Positions 48,719 to 58,408 are shown, counted from the stretch's first letter. The stretch: DNA of 64,000 bases from Prochlorococcus marinus str. MIT 9312 (GCF_000012645.1 NC_007577.1:1-64000), one strand, 5' to 3'. Translations and numbers: made by a program. Notes: generated from the sequence alone by a model not told the origin.

Positions 48719-50649
48719 CTACTTTTTCTGAGACTAATTTCGATTTGATCCATTAATTTCCTTGCTTCTTCAATAGTTAATTTTTTTTGATCAATTGCTG
48801 ATTCAGTATTAATTCTTATAGATTCAACCAAAGAAGCTGAACTGTAATCTAATAATTGTAAAATTTCAGATTTACTGTCCTCTTTAATAATATTTTTGAC
48901 CTTATATGAATTATCTTGATTTATGTCTATATGAACAACGTTTGTACTGCCAAATAAATTGTGCAAGTTTCCTAATGCTTCTTGATAGGCTCCAGTCATA
49001 AAAATGCCAATTAGATAATCTTTATCTTCTTCTGGCTTATGTAAATTTAGTAATGATTTAATTTTTCCATCATCAATAAAATTATTCAGTTTCCCATCTG
49101 AATCACAAGTTAAATCTGCAAAGTTGCCTTTGCAGAAAGGCTCCTCTAAGTGCCTATGTATTGGTACTATTGGAAAAATCTGATTTATTGCCCAGCTATC
49201 GGGAATAGATTTAAAGATAGATAAATTTGCATAATAAGTTGATGCAAGAGTTTCTGTAATTTCAGATAAATCAGGGTGATTTATTGCATCATTATTCAGG
49301 TTTTTAGAAATTTCTTTTGCGCAAGCCCAAGTAAGTTCTTCGGCATAAGCTCTCTCTGCCAAACTTAAAAATCCTAATCTAAAAGCGACTAAGCAATCTT
49401 CTTTAAACTTTTTTGCATCGTTCCATAGTTCAATTATTTGAGATAAATTTATTTTTTTATTTTTAAGTTTTTTTAATTCATAGAAAGTTTCAAGTAAATT
49501 TGAAATTATTAATTGTTGATTTTTTTTATCAAAAATTTGTAGTTTGGAACTGACATGGCTTGTTCCTAAGACATTAAAAATTAAAACTGAACAATGACTA
49601 ATTATTGCTCTTCCACTTTCTGAGATTATGATTGGATGCTTTATATTATTTAATTCACATGAATCCTTAATAGTTGCAATTACATCGTTAGCATAATTTT
49701 GAAGAGAATAATTAGTAGAGGTGTTGGAGGAGGTTTTAGTTCCATCAAAATCTATTCCTAATCCTCCCCCAACGTCGATATATTGCATTGGGGCTCCTAG
49801 TTTGCATAGTTCAACATATATTTGACTCGCTTCTTGTAATGCGTCTTTGATCACAGCAATATCACTTATTTGACTGCCTATATGAAAATGGAGCAATTTC
49901 ATTTCGTTGATAAGATTTGCTTCTTTTAGTTCTTTTATTGTCAACATAATTTCTGGGATTGATAATCCAAATTTGGAATTATCTCCAATAGATTTACCCC
50001 ACCTACCACTACTTTTACTTGATAACTTTGCTCTAATTCCTATCAATGGAGTCGCGTTAAGTTCTTGAACTGCTTGAATAATTCTTTTTACCTCATCTCG
50101 TTGTTCAATAACTATTATTGGATTCTTGCCGAGTTTTCTGGCCAAAGTAGCAATCTCAATATATTTTTTATCTTTATATCCGTTGCAAATTAATAATGAA
50201 TTTTGGTTTTCAAGAAGTGCAAGGCCAATTAATAGTTCTGATTTACTTCCTACTTCTAAACCAAAATTCCATTGGCTACCAAACTCTATTATCTTTTCTA
50301 GGACATTTTTCTGTTGATTACATTTGACAGGAAAAACGCCTTGATAAATGTTCTTATATTTATAGGTTTTTATTGCTTTAAAAAAAGAGTCATGTAATGC
50401 ATTTATGCGATCTTTCAAGATATCATTAAATCTTATAATTAATGGGGGATTTATTTCTCTACTCTTAAGTTCTTTGACAAGCTTAAAAAGATCAATCTTA
50501 TTTTCAGATTTTATATCTTTAGTTACTGATATATTTCCTTTGGAATTTATAGAAAAATATTTATCTCCCCATTTGTCTATGTTATAAGTCGAAATACTAT
50601 CTTCAATAGTCCAAATATTCTTTAATTTTTTCGGCTCAAAATTGGTCAA
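48703..50649 (-). CDS. speA: biosynthetic arginine decarboxylase
   Basis: SpeA makes agmatine from arginine for polyamine synthesis. The 648-residue fold-type III PLP enzyme has the cofactor lysine Lys109 in [20 protein letters not shown] near 132-142, [12 protein letters not shown] near 254, [11 protein letters not shown] near 295 and [11 protein letters not shown] near 350. Length and order of motifs match the long bacterial and plant ADC family. It converges on alaS with a 16-bp coding overlap. With argH and argJ in the same window it belongs to arginine-derived nitrogen metabolism. Confidence 0.96.
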   Translation of the reverse strand: MTNFEPKKLKNIWTIEDSISTYNIDKWGDKYFSINSKGNISVTKDIKSENKIDLFKLVKELKSREINPPLIIRFNDILKDRINALHDSFFKAIKTYKYKNIYQGVFPVKCNQQKNVLEKIIEFGSQWNFGLEVGSKSELLIGLALLENQNSLLICNGYKDKKYIEIATLARKLGKNPIIVIEQRDEVKRIIQAVQELNATPLIGIRAKLSSKSSGRWGKSIGDNSKFGLSIPEIMLTIKELKEANLINEMKLLHFHIGSQISDIAVIKDALQEASQIYVELCKLGAPMQYIDVGGGLGIDFDGTKTSSNTSTNYSLQNYANDVIATIKDSCELNNIKHPIIISESGRAIISHCSVLIFNVLGTSHVSSKLQIFDKKNQQLIISNLLETFYELKKLKNKKINLSQIIELWNDAKKFKEDCLVAFRLGFLSLAERAYAEELTWACAKEISKNLNNDAINHPDLSEITETLASTYYANLSIFKSIPDSWAINQIFPIVPIHRHLEEPFCKGNFADLTCDSDGKLNNFIDDGKIKSLLNLHKPEEDKDYLIGIFMTGAYQEALGNLHNLFGSTNVVHIDINQDNSYKVKNIIKEDSKSEILQLLDYSSASLVESIRINTESAIDQKKLTIEEARKLMDQIEISLRKSSYLSE

Positions 50650-50771
50650 TTTATGTCTTAGTGATTAATAAATGTTTTTGAAAATAACTCAAAACAATAT
50701 CTTTTATTTTAATGATTACTTGCCAAGTTACCACCCAAAAGTTGAATATACATAGAGTGATTATTAACTAA

Positions 50772-51230
50772 ATGACCAAAGAGAGAACCTTTATTGCAAT
50801 TAAACCAGATGGAGTTCAAAGGGGATATGTTTCTGAGATTATTGGCAGATTTGAAAAAAAAGGATTTAAATTGGTTGGTTTAAAGCAATTAATTCCCTCA
50901 AAAGATCTTGCTCAAAATCATTATGGAGTACATAGAGAAAGACCCTTTTTTGGTGATTTAGTAGACTTTATTTCAAGTGGGCCTGTTGTAGCAATGGTGT
51001 GGGAAGGCGAAGGAGTTATTTTGAGTGCTAGAAAACTAATAGGTGCAACAAAACCTCTGGAAGCAGAGCCTGGAACAATTAGAGGTGATTTAGCTATTGA
51101 TATTGGGAGGAATATTATTCATGGTTCTGATGGAGAAGATACAGCAAAATTTGAAATTGATCTATGGTTTAACGAAGAGGAATTATGTGAGTGGTACACT
51201 TCTGATTCGAAATGGCGATCTGAAAATTAA
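50772..51230 (+). CDS. ndk: nucleoside diphosphate kinase
   Basis: NDK transfers gamma-phosphate between nucleoside triphosphates and diphosphates. The 152-residue sequence is fully typical: [14 protein letters not shown] at 5-18, the Kpn-loop area around [17 protein letters not shown], and the phosphorylated His117 in RNIIHGSDG. The ATG at 50772 follows a 122-bp gap from divergent speA. The stop is three bases before the end of convergent thiO. Confidence 0.98.
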   Translation: MTKERTFIAIKPDGVQRGYVSEIIGRFEKKGFKLVGLKQLIPSKDLAQNHYGVHRERPFFGDLVDFISSGPVVAMVWEGEGVILSARKLIGATKPLEAEPGTIRGDLAIDIGRNIIHGSDGEDTAKFEIDLWFNEEELCEWYTSDSKWRSEN

Positions 51231-51233
51231 AAT

Positions 51234-52343
51234 TTAAATCGCAAATCTATCTAAACTAAATTTTTCTAAAAAGCTTTTTTCTATTTCTTTGAGATTTTTA
51301 TTTTGAACTATTTTCAAAAGAAGATCACTTGTTATTGCAGAAAATAAAACTCCATTTCTGTAATGTCCTGTAGCTATAAAAAGATTTTCAATTTTTGATT
51401 TTCCAATTATTGGTTTTAGATCTGGTGTGCAGGGTCTAAATCCCCACCAATGTTCCATTTGTGGCCAATTAATAGCTTCTGGCAATAAGGAGCGAATGCC
51501 TTCTTGCAGTTGTTTTATTCCATTAGGAGTATTACCCTGATTAAATTTTGAATCTTTTTCAACTGTCGCTCCAACTATAATAAGTCCATCATCACGGGGA
51601 ACTAGATAAGTTTTTGGACCAAAAATAACTCTTTTCAAAAAATTTGTGGGACCTTGTATTGATAGCATTTGTCCCTTTACAGGAAAGACTGGAATCTTAT
51701 TAAAAATTTTTTTACTCCAAGCACCGCTGCAAATAATTGCTTTTTCGCAGTTAATTTTTTTTATTTCCCCAGTGGCACATACAACTGTTGCACCTGTAAT
51801 TTTGTTTTTTTCGAATGTCAAACCCTCTACTTCTGATCCCTCTTGAAATTCGACTCCATGCAAGGAGCATGCTCTCTCAAGAGCACGCATCAGTCTTCTT
51901 CGGTTGTCTATTTGACCATCTTGTTCAAAAAGTAAACCATGTTTCCAAAGAGAATTCATTCCATTAATTTCTGTTTGAAGATCTTTTTGATTTAAATATT
52001 TTCCATATTTATAAGTTGGAAACTCTTCAAGATCTTCTTTGTTTTTAAAAGGAACTACTATGCCACATTTTTTTAAACCGCATTTAATATTACTATCTTG
52101 TTCAATACTTTTTATCCACTTTGGAATTAGATTTTGACTTTCTTGGCCAAATTTTAGTAATTCATCTTCGAGCCCTTCGGCATGAGTAGCTAACATTCCT
52201 GCAGCAACAAATCCAGCTGATTCATTTCTGTTTTTGCTTAAAACTAAAACTTTGAAGTTATTTCTAGAAAATTCATAAGCAATAGATAAACCTAAAAGTC
52301 CTCCGCCAATTATTAATATTGAATTTTTGGTTTCTTGTGCCAT
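51234..52343 (-). CDS. thiO: glycine oxidase ThiO-type FAD oxidoreductase
   Basis: The 369-residue DAO-family protein binds FAD through IIGGGLLGLSIAYEFSR at 11-27 and has the FAD-dependent oxidase features SAGFVAAGMLATHAEG near 41, ICSGAWSKKIF near 203, and RPCTPDLKPIIG plus ATGHYRNGVLFSA near the C-terminus. ThiO oxidises glycine to dehydroglycine for the thiazole ring of thiamine. In many cyanobacteria it is fused to ThiG; here it stands alone. Substrate specificity among glycine and D-amino acids is not certain. Divergent from gatB. Confidence 0.88.
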   Translation of the reverse strand: MAQETKNSILIIGGGLLGLSIAYEFSRNNFKVLVLSKNRNESAGFVAAGMLATHAEGLEDELLKFGQESQNLIPKWIKSIEQDSNIKCGLKKCGIVVPFKNKEDLEEFPTYKYGKYLNQKDLQTEINGMNSLWKHGLLFEQDGQIDNRRRLMRALERACSLHGVEFQEGSEVEGLTFEKNKITGATVVCATGEIKKINCEKAIICSGAWSKKIFNKIPVFPVKGQMLSIQGPTNFLKRVIFGPKTYLVPRDDGLIIVGATVEKDSKFNQGNTPNGIKQLQEGIRSLLPEAINWPQMEHWWGFRPCTPDLKPIIGKSKIENLFIATGHYRNGVLFSAITSDLLLKIVQNKNLKEIEKSFLEKFSLDRFAI

Positions 52344-52422
52344 TTAAAAATTAATATTTTTATTTGTGTTTTGGTCCTCTTTTCCTTTATATCCAATAAT
52401 ATTAATAAAGAGACTTTTGATA

Positions 52423-53895
52423 ATGAACAATTTGGAATCTTGGGAAGCTGTGATTGGTTTGGAAACTCATGTACAGCTTAATACGAAAAGTAAAATATTC
52501 ACATCTGCGTCAACAGCTTTTGGTGATGCACCTAATACGCATATAGATCCTGTAGTTTGTGGGTTACCAGGAACTCTTCCAGTTTTGAATGAGACTGTTC
52601 TTGAGTATGCTGTAAAAACTTCGTTAGCATTAAATTTAAACGTTGCAGAACATTGTAAATTTGATAGAAAACAATATTTTTATCCTGATCTGCCTAAAAA
52701 TTATCAAATTTCACAATTTGATGAGCCACTAGCTGAAAATGGCTGGTTAGAGGTTGAAATAATAGAAAAGGATAAAGATCCTTATACAAAAAAAATTGGT
52801 ATAGAAAGGTTACATATGGAAGAAGATGCTGGTAAATTAGTTCATTCAGGCAGTGACAGATTAGCTGGTTCTAAGTATTCCTTAGTTGATTACAATCGTG
52901 CTGGAATAGCACTTTGTGAAATTGTAAGTAAACCAGACATTAGAACAGGTAGAGAGGCAGCTGAATATGCTTCTGAGATTAGAAGAACAGTTAGATATCT
53001 AGGTGTATCAGATGGAAATATGCAGGAGGGTTCATTAAGATGCGATGTTAATATTTCAGTTAGAAAAGGACCTAATGCTCCTTTTGGTACCAAAGTGGAA
53101 ATTAAGAATATGAATTCATTTTCTGCAATTCAAAAGGCTTGTGATTATGAAATAGCAAGACAAATAGAAGTTTATGAAAATGGAGGAGAAATCTTCCAAG
53201 AAACAAGGTTATGGGATGAAGCTAAGCAATTAACAAAAAGTATGAGATTAAAAGAAGGTAGTAGTGACTATAGATATTTTCCTGATCCTGACTTAGGACC
53301 AATTGAAATTACAAAAGCACAAAAAGAAATATGGTTTAATGAACTACCAGAATTACCTTCAAAGAAAAGAAATAAATATGTGAATGAATTTGGTTTGTCT
53401 GCATATGATGCACGGGTAATTTCTGATGAAATTAACATGGCAAATTTTTTTGAAGAAACTGTAGCTAATGGTGCTGAGGCTAAACTAGCTTCAAATTGGG
53501 TGACAAGTGATATCGTGGGCTATTTAAAAGCAAATAAACTTAGTTTTAGTGAATTAAAGCTTAGTCCTGAAAATCTTGCTGAAATGATTAATATGATTTT
53601 AAAAAATACTATTAGTGGAAAAATTGCAAAAGAAATTTTACCTGAATTAATTAAAAAAAATATTTCTCCGAAAAAATTAGTTGAAGAAAAAGGGTTGGCT
53701 ATGATATCTGATTCTTCAAGTATTTTGCCAATAATTAATGAACTTATAAATGAATATCCAAATGAAGTTCAAGCATTTAGAAATGGTAAAACTAAATTAC
53801 TTGGTTTTTTTATTGGTCAACTTATGAAAAGAACTAAAGGTAAAGCTGACCCTAAACTTGCAAATAAACTTCTTGCAGAAAAGTTGAATGGCTAA
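52423..53895 (+). CDS. gatB: aspartyl/glutamyl-tRNA amidotransferase subunit B
   Basis: GatB is the tRNA-binding kinase subunit of GatCAB, which makes Gln-tRNA-Gln and Asn-tRNA-Asn by transamidation. I start it at ATG 52423 (MNNLESWEAVIGLETHVQL), not at an upstream in-frame ATG at 52366, because the family begins near this point, giving 490 residues. Motifs: GLPGTLPVLNE near 44, KFDRKQYFYPDLPKNYQISQ near 81-100, RLHMEEDAGKL near 130, YNRAGIALCEIVS near 160, and the C-terminal YqeY/GatB helical tail. gatA and gatC are not in the window. Confidence 0.97.
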   Translation: MNNLESWEAVIGLETHVQLNTKSKIFTSASTAFGDAPNTHIDPVVCGLPGTLPVLNETVLEYAVKTSLALNLNVAEHCKFDRKQYFYPDLPKNYQISQFDEPLAENGWLEVEIIEKDKDPYTKKIGIERLHMEEDAGKLVHSGSDRLAGSKYSLVDYNRAGIALCEIVSKPDIRTGREAAEYASEIRRTVRYLGVSDGNMQEGSLRCDVNISVRKGPNAPFGTKVEIKNMNSFSAIQKACDYEIARQIEVYENGGEIFQETRLWDEAKQLTKSMRLKEGSSDYRYFPDPDLGPIEITKAQKEIWFNELPELPSKKRNKYVNEFGLSAYDARVISDEINMANFFEETVANGAEAKLASNWVTSDIVGYLKANKLSFSELKLSPENLAEMINMILKNTISGKIAKEILPELIKKNISPKKLVEEKGLAMISDSSSILPIINELINEYPNEVQAFRNGKTKLLGFFIGQLMKRTKGKADPKLANKLLAEKLNG

Positions 53896-53899
53896 AGCT

Positions 53900-54517
53900 T
53901 CAAAGAATTTCTCTAATCGTGTTGATCCATTTATTTTGGTCATCTGAATTATCTAAAATAATATCTGAAAATTTACTTTTTTCTTCAAAACTTAATTGAA
54001 GATTTATTGTTTCATATGCTTCTTTTTCGCTAATTTTATCTCGTGTGATAAGTCTTTTTTTTTGAAGTTCTCTAGGACATTTAACTAACCATATTTCAGT
54101 GCAAATATCTTCAAATTTTGCTTCAAATAATAATGGAATAACCAATACTATAGTTTGATTATTTTTGTATTGAATGCATTCTTCTATCATTTTTTCTTTA
54201 ACTAAGGGGTGAAGCAGGTTGTCAATCCATTCTTTACTTTCTGAATGTTTAAAAATAATGTTTCTTAAAAGTTTTCTGTTTATTGCTTTTTCTGAATTGT
54301 TCTTAGTATCAATAATTTGATTTCCAAAATAATCTAAAATTTTTTTATATCCATATGTGTTTGGTTTAATTAATTCTCTTGATAAATTATCTGCATCTAA
54401 TATTGGAATGTTTTTATGTTTTCTAATATAATTCGTTATTGTTGACTTCCCACTGGCAATACCTCCTGTTAAACCAATTCTTCTTTGGTTATTTTTTAAT
54501 TTTTGAAGAACATCCAT
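53900..54517 (-). CDS. coaE: dephospho-CoA kinase
   Basis: CoaE performs the last step of coenzyme A synthesis. The 205-residue P-loop kinase has GLTGGIASGKSTI at 15-27, the LDADNLSRELIKP segment near 40, IIFKHSESKEWIDNLLHPLV near 87, and VIPLLFEAKFEDICTEIWLV near 126. It is slightly extended at the N-terminus compared with minimal homologues. It ends 4 bp after the convergent gatB stop and is divergent from argJ. Confidence 0.94.
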   Translation of the reverse strand: MDVLQKLKNNQRRIGLTGGIASGKSTITNYIRKHKNIPILDADNLSRELIKPNTYGYKKILDYFGNQIIDTKNNSEKAINRKLLRNIIFKHSESKEWIDNLLHPLVKEKMIEECIQYKNNQTIVLVIPLLFEAKFEDICTEIWLVKCPRELQKKRLITRDKISEKEAYETINLQLSFEEKSKFSDIILDNSDDQNKWINTIREIL

Positions 54518-54594
54518 ATTTTTAATAATAATCTAATTACCTGTTTCTTTAGTATTAAAGAGAAGTTAGTATGAATTAAAAATATTAAAAGAGA

Positions 54595-55833
54595 TTGAGC
54601 CAGTCTGATTCCACTTGGTCGTTTGTTGATGAAGGTAATGTAACACCCAACGGGTTTCTTTTTGCTGGCATATCGGCTGGATTAAAAGCTTCTAATAAAA
54701 AAGATTTAGCACTTATACTTGCTCCAGAAGGAAGTATTTTTAGTGGGATGTTTACCCAATCTATAGTTCGCGCTTCTTGTGTTGATATTTGTGAGGAAAG
54801 GATTAAAAAATCTTCAGGTTTTGTACGAGCGATACTAATTAATTCTGGTCAAGCAAATGCATGTACAGGAAATCTTGGAATTCAACATTTTCAAATTGCT
54901 ACAGCAATGATTGCTGAACTTTTAGCAATAAAAGAAGAAGAAGTTTTAATGTGCTCAACTGGTGTAATAGGTGTTCCTATACAAATAAACGATTTAGTAA
55001 AAAATTTACCGTATTTAGTGAGTGATTTAAAAGTTAATAATTTTCAAAATGCAGCAGAAGCAATTTTAACTACTGATTTGACTTTGAAAAAAGTTTTAAT
55101 AGAGACTTTTATTCAAGATAGAAAAATAAAAATAGCAGGATTTGCAAAAGGGTCAGGCATGATTTATCCCAATATGGCTACAATGCTTGCCTTCCTAACC
55201 TGTGATGTGGGTATTGAGAAAGAAGAATGGGACAATATGATTTCTATTGCTGTTAAAAAATCTTTTAACGCAATATCAGTTGATGGAGAGACAAGCACAA
55301 ATGATTCTTTCGTTGCAATAAATGCAGGAGATAAAATTGATAAAAGATTTTTTCCAATCATCCAAGAAGGAATTGACATTGTATGTCAAAACTTAGCAAA
55401 AAATATTGCGAGGGATGGAGAGGGAGCAAATTGTTTATTAGAAGTTTTAGTTCAAGGAGCAAAAAATACTGATGATGCAATTATCTTGGCTAAATCCATT
55501 TGTAATTCTGCATTGGTAAAAACAGCGATACATGGCTGTGATCCTAATTGGGGAAGAATCATTTCTGCTGCTGGTAATTCTGGGGTTAAATTCACTCTAA
55601 ATGAGGTTGACTTATATATAGGTAATGATCAGATTTTGGACAAGGGAAAGTTAAATCAATATGACTCGCAAAAAGTTACAGACTATATTAGGTCTAAAAT
55701 GAAAGGTACATATTTAGTGGATGATATTGTACAAATTATGATCAATCTCAATTCTGGCGAATCGAAAGGCAAAGCTTGGGGATGCGATCTTTCTAAAAAG
55801 TATGTTGAAATAAATAGCGAATATACTACTTGA
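54595..55833 (+). CDS. argJ: bifunctional ornithine acetyltransferase / N-acetylglutamate synthase
   Basis: ArgJ transfers the acetyl group from N-acetylornithine to glutamate, closing the cyclic arginine pathway, and can also use acetyl-CoA. The 412-residue precursor is autocleaved before Thr196 in YPNMATMLAF; GSGMIYPNM just upstream and DGEGANCLLEV near 275 are also conserved. The start is TTG 54595; no ATG gives the normal N-terminus. It ends 8 bp inside the convergent small membrane protein gene. Together with argH it supplies arginine, the substrate of speA. Confidence 0.95.
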   Translation: MSQSDSTWSFVDEGNVTPNGFLFAGISAGLKASNKKDLALILAPEGSIFSGMFTQSIVRASCVDICEERIKKSSGFVRAILINSGQANACTGNLGIQHFQIATAMIAELLAIKEEEVLMCSTGVIGVPIQINDLVKNLPYLVSDLKVNNFQNAAEAILTTDLTLKKVLIETFIQDRKIKIAGFAKGSGMIYPNMATMLAFLTCDVGIEKEEWDNMISIAVKKSFNAISVDGETSTNDSFVAINAGDKIDKRFFPIIQEGIDIVCQNLAKNIARDGEGANCLLEVLVQGAKNTDDAIILAKSICNSALVKTAIHGCDPNWGRIISAAGNSGVKFTLNEVDLYIGNDQILDKGKLNQYDSQKVTDYIRSKMKGTYLVDDIVQIMINLNSGESKGKAWGCDLSKKYVEINSEYTT

Positions 55834-56062
55834 GTTTTAGTAAATCTATTGGTAGATATTCATTAACATAAAGGAACAATATTGTTAAAGTTCCAATTAT
55901 AGAACCTATAAAACCTCCAAATAAATTAACGAATAATCCAGAGTTTGTAATTATTGGCTCTTCTTTTTTTTCTTTCTCAAAATCAGGCGCATCTACTACT
56001 TTTAAGCGCTTATTGGTTGTTGGTTGTTGTTGGTGTCGGATGAGGGCTTCGAAATCAGGCAT
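55826..56062 (-). CDS. small membrane protein overlapping the ParA-type gene
   Basis: From ATG 56062 this ORF encodes 78 residues: a polar N-terminal half (MPDFEALIRHQQQPTTNKRL, then acidic/basic DAPDFEKEKKEEP) and one hydrophobic segment near the C-terminus (VNLFGGFIGSIIGTLTILFLYV, about residues 43-64). Its first 61 bases overlap the 3' end of the ParA gene in another frame, so it is probably translated by coupling. A TTG at 56086 would add eight residues but is less likely. A membrane partner or anchor for the ATPase is the obvious hypothesis; no family is recognised. Confidence 0.7.
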   Translation of the reverse strand: MPDFEALIRHQQQPTTNKRLKVVDAPDFEKEKKEEPIITNSGLFVNLFGGFIGSIIGTLTILFLYVNEYLPIDLLKLK

Positions 56063-56667
56063 GGAATTTGTGAGGCAATTGAACAATAAGCAGACCAGCC
56101 CGTCATTCGACGAGGATCTGATCTGCCTAAATCGTCTACAGCTTCAAATACAGCATTACCCGAGGCTTCTGCTTTATCGAACGCTGAAAGTAAGGGTATA
56201 AATGTATCAAAAACATATAAACCAAAATTCTCTAGAGCTGCTTTAGCTTGTTGCGCAGCTTTTTGCTGTCTAAAATCAACTTTTACTATCACTACTGCAT
56301 GGTTAACTTTTAAGTCGCTTAATAAATTAGCTAGTTCAACTGTTAACTCTACTGATCTTGCTTTCGCAGTGGTTGGTAAGATTACTAAATCCGAACCATA
56401 AGCTAAGTGTTTTAGTTCTTCTTGATCACTGCTAGCTTGTCCATCAGTTATTACGATTTCTGATGATCTTGATGCTTTAGCAGCTGAACTTACTGGGAAA
56501 ACTGGAAATGGAAGGTTGCCTCTTGATGAATATGCTAATGCTGATCTATTTTTATCAGCATCGACGATGCAAACTTTTTTACCTTCAGAATGCCAAACAC
56601 TAGCAAGGTGAATACTTGTGCAGGTCTTGGCCACCCCTCCTTTTTGTCCGCAAACGGTAATAAACAA
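56002..56667 (-). CDS. ParA/MinD-type ATPase
   Basis: The 221-residue protein has the deviant Walker A motif KGGVAKT at 9-15 (GQKGGVAKTCTSIHLA), VDADKNRSA near 37, and ILPTTAKARSVELTVELANLL near 96, all typical of ParA-like ATPases that position DNA or cell cargo by surface gradients. No parB-like gene is next to it; instead the following gene encodes a small membrane protein overlapping its last 61 bases. Candidates for cargo include the chromosome, carboxysomes (as for McdA) or membrane sites; sequence alone does not decide. Confidence 0.9.
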   Translation of the reverse strand: MFITVCGQKGGVAKTCTSIHLASVWHSEGKKVCIVDADKNRSALAYSSRGNLPFPVFPVSSAAKASRSSEIVITDGQASSDQEELKHLAYGSDLVILPTTAKARSVELTVELANLLSDLKVNHAVVIVKVDFRQQKAAQQAKAALENFGLYVFDTFIPLLSAFDKAEASGNAVFEAVDDLGRSDPRRMTGWSAYCSIASQIPCLISKPSSDTNNNQQPISA

Positions 56668-56798
56668 TTTTTTGTTTTTTATTTCTTTTACTTTGAAGAA
56701 TAATTTCTTAATGTCAAGAGCAATTGATTTTAAATGCGTTAAATTTATTTTTTTTGAAATAATTTAAAGGAGTCAATATTTTCAGATAACCTTATAAG

Positions 56799-57782
56799 GT
56801 GCTTTATTTAAATAGGCTAGTGAAGAAAAAAGTTGGACTAGGAACTTGGTCTTGGGGGAATAAGCTTTTTTGGAATTACAAATCTGCAAATGACGATGAT
56901 TTACGTGAGACATATAATGAAGCTTTGAAAAGAGGTATTGATCTAATAGATACTGCAGATTCTTACGGTACTGGGAATATTCAGGGTAGAAGTGAATCAT
57001 TGATAGGCAAATTTTTCCTAGATACTCCCTCTGCCAACAAAAAAAGAATGCAAGTAGCAACCAAACTCGCACCTTATCCTTGGAGAATTGGTGATAGAGG
57101 TTTTAATAAACCTTTTTTAAAAAGTTTAGAAAGGCTTAATCATAAATTAGACATAGTCCAATTGCATTGGTCAACTGCAAAATACAATCCTTGGCAGGAA
57201 TTAGGACTGTTAAATAATCTTTGCGATTTAAAAGATCAAGGGTTTAATTTTCAAATTGGCTTATCAAATATAGGTCCTCAACGGTTGACTAAATTAATTA
57301 ATTATTTAGGAATAAGAGGTCAGAAACTAAAAAGCGTTCAGATACAATTTTCTTTACTTGCTCCCGATTTAGAAAAACAATATAAGGTAAAAAATATTTG
57401 CGAAGAAAATAATATTGATTTTTTGGCTTATAGTCCCTTGTCCTTTGGAATACTTTGTATTGATCCAGATAAGGACGAAAATAAAGAAAATAGTTTTATT
57501 CGTAATGCTTTATTTGAAAACTATAAAAAACCAACATATGAATTGCGGAGTTGTCTTAAAAGAATTGCGAATAAAAGAACAGTTTCTCAGGCTCAAGTAG
57601 CCATTAATTGGTGTTGTTATCAAGGAACTATTCCACTTGTAGGAATGCGAAAAAAATCTCAAGTTGTAGATGTATCGAATGTTTTTAACTGGAATTTAAA
57701 TAAAGATGAATTTAAAGAACTTCAGGAGGTTTCAGAAAATTGCTTAAAAAAAATGCCTAAAAATCCTTTTTCAAGTATTTAA
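56799..57782 (+). CDS. aldo/keto reductase
   Basis: This up to 327-residue AKR-superfamily protein has the barrel motifs LGTWSWGN near residue 14, DTADSYGTG with the catalytic Asp and Tyr near 51-59, VATKLAPYPW with the catalytic Lys near 87, and VQLHW near 119. The C-terminal NADPH-binding SQVAINWCCYQG and PLVGMRKKSQV match plant and cyanobacterial AKRs related to pyridoxal reductase-like enzymes. Substrate is unknown. The start is uncertain: GTG 56799 or in-frame GTG 56820, which gives MKKKVGLG. Confidence 0.88.
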   Translation: MLYLNRLVKKKVGLGTWSWGNKLFWNYKSANDDDLRETYNEALKRGIDLIDTADSYGTGNIQGRSESLIGKFFLDTPSANKKRMQVATKLAPYPWRIGDRGFNKPFLKSLERLNHKLDIVQLHWSTAKYNPWQELGLLNNLCDLKDQGFNFQIGLSNIGPQRLTKLINYLGIRGQKLKSVQIQFSLLAPDLEKQYKVKNICEENNIDFLAYSPLSFGILCIDPDKDENKENSFIRNALFENYKKPTYELRSCLKRIANKRTVSQAQVAINWCCYQGTIPLVGMRKKSQVVDVSNVFNWNLNKDEFKELQEVSENCLKKMPKNPFSSI

Positions 57783-57790
57783 TTAAATTT

Positions 57791-57928
57791 TCAGGTAGCT
57801 ATCTTTTTATTTTTTTTGATTTGACAATTACTATTCCATAGTTCAGTAGGAAATTTTTCACCAGTGAATCTAATAACTTTAGGTTTGAGATTTGTTAATA
57901 AGTCATTTAAGTTTTTATTAGGTTCCAT
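57791..57928 (-). CDS. 45-aa small hypothetical protein
   Basis: A short minus-strand ORF starting at ATG 57928 encodes MEPNKNLNDLLTNLKPKVIR, then FTGEKFPTELWNSNCQIKKN and a short lysine-rich tail. The composition (Trp, Cys, Pro, Gly among charged residues) looks like a folded or binding peptide rather than random AT-rich DNA. A competing 61-residue plus-strand ORF at 57864-58049 is low-complexity Phe/Leu/Ile/Lys and less believable. It lies between the aldo/keto reductase and the ssrA terminator. No family recognised. Confidence 0.5.
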   Translation of the reverse strand: MEPNKNLNDLLTNLKPKVIRFTGEKFPTELWNSNCQIKKNKKIAT

Positions 57929-58080
57929 TTTCAAGATTAGAGTTTTTAATAAGATAAATCAATTCAAACTAATCTTCTCACTAATTTATACTTATAAAAT
58001 TAAAAAATTTTGTTTAATACAATCAATTGCAGCAATATTTACAAAATAATAAATTATCTACTACAAATTCTTAGTTATTT

Positions 58081-58108
58081 AAAAAAGTGGAGTCCTTCCA
58101 GACTCCGC
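58081..58108 (-). terminator. Rho-independent terminator of ssrA
   Basis: On the minus strand GGAGTC, loop TGGAAG, GACTCC form a 6-bp GC-rich stem (58089-58106), followed by AC and a run of six T (58081-58086). It closes the tmRNA coding piece. Confidence 0.85.
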
Positions 58109-58346
58109 GTATCATTTGGTTGATAAGGCTGATATCACCCCATCTCCTTAAGGATCAAGCGGCAACTAGTGCTGTTTGACGGGAGAAACTAACGATTTTG
58201 TTAGCGTTTGTGTTTTTGCTCTAACCGAGCCGGCTTCAGTCACCTTCCTTATGCCCCGTCGAAACCATTACAACCCCAAAAAGTGGAGTTGAGCGGAATC
58301 GAACCGCTGTCCGAAACATCGGTTGAGATCACCTAGTCCAATTGGA
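58089..58346 (-). ncRNA. ssrA: permuted two-piece tmRNA
   Basis: Read on the minus strand, the acceptor piece comes first, with the T arm AGCGGTTCGATTCCGCT at 58292-58308 and acceptor strand CAACTCC (58285-58291). A few bases later the coding piece begins with GGGGTTG (58271-58277), which pairs with CAACTCC to form the seven-base acceptor stem. The tag ORF at 58155-58205 encodes ANKIVSFSRQTALVAA and TGA. This circularly permuted order is known from marine alpha-cyanobacteria, whose precursor is processed into two RNAs. CCA is not encoded after the discriminator. tmRNA with SmpB frees stalled ribosomes and tags their products for proteolysis. Confidence 0.96.
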
Positions 58347-58408
58347 CATTTATATTCTGACAGGCAAAATGAGTATTGAATAGTTTTTTTATTAAGTTTT
58401 TATCGTAT

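Noticed and set aside
52366-52422. Upstream in-frame start for gatB
   Set aside because: Adds a hydrophobic 19-residue leader not found in GatB; ATG 52423 matches the family N-terminus.
57864-58049. 61-residue plus-strand ORF rich in Phe/Leu/Ile/Lys
   Set aside because: Low complexity typical of AT-rich noncoding DNA, and it overlaps the better 45-residue minus-strand ORF.
58376-58408. TTG start extending the RlmL-like gene
   Set aside because: The extension runs next to the ssrA promoter region, and the family starts at the MKVVASAPQG methionine.
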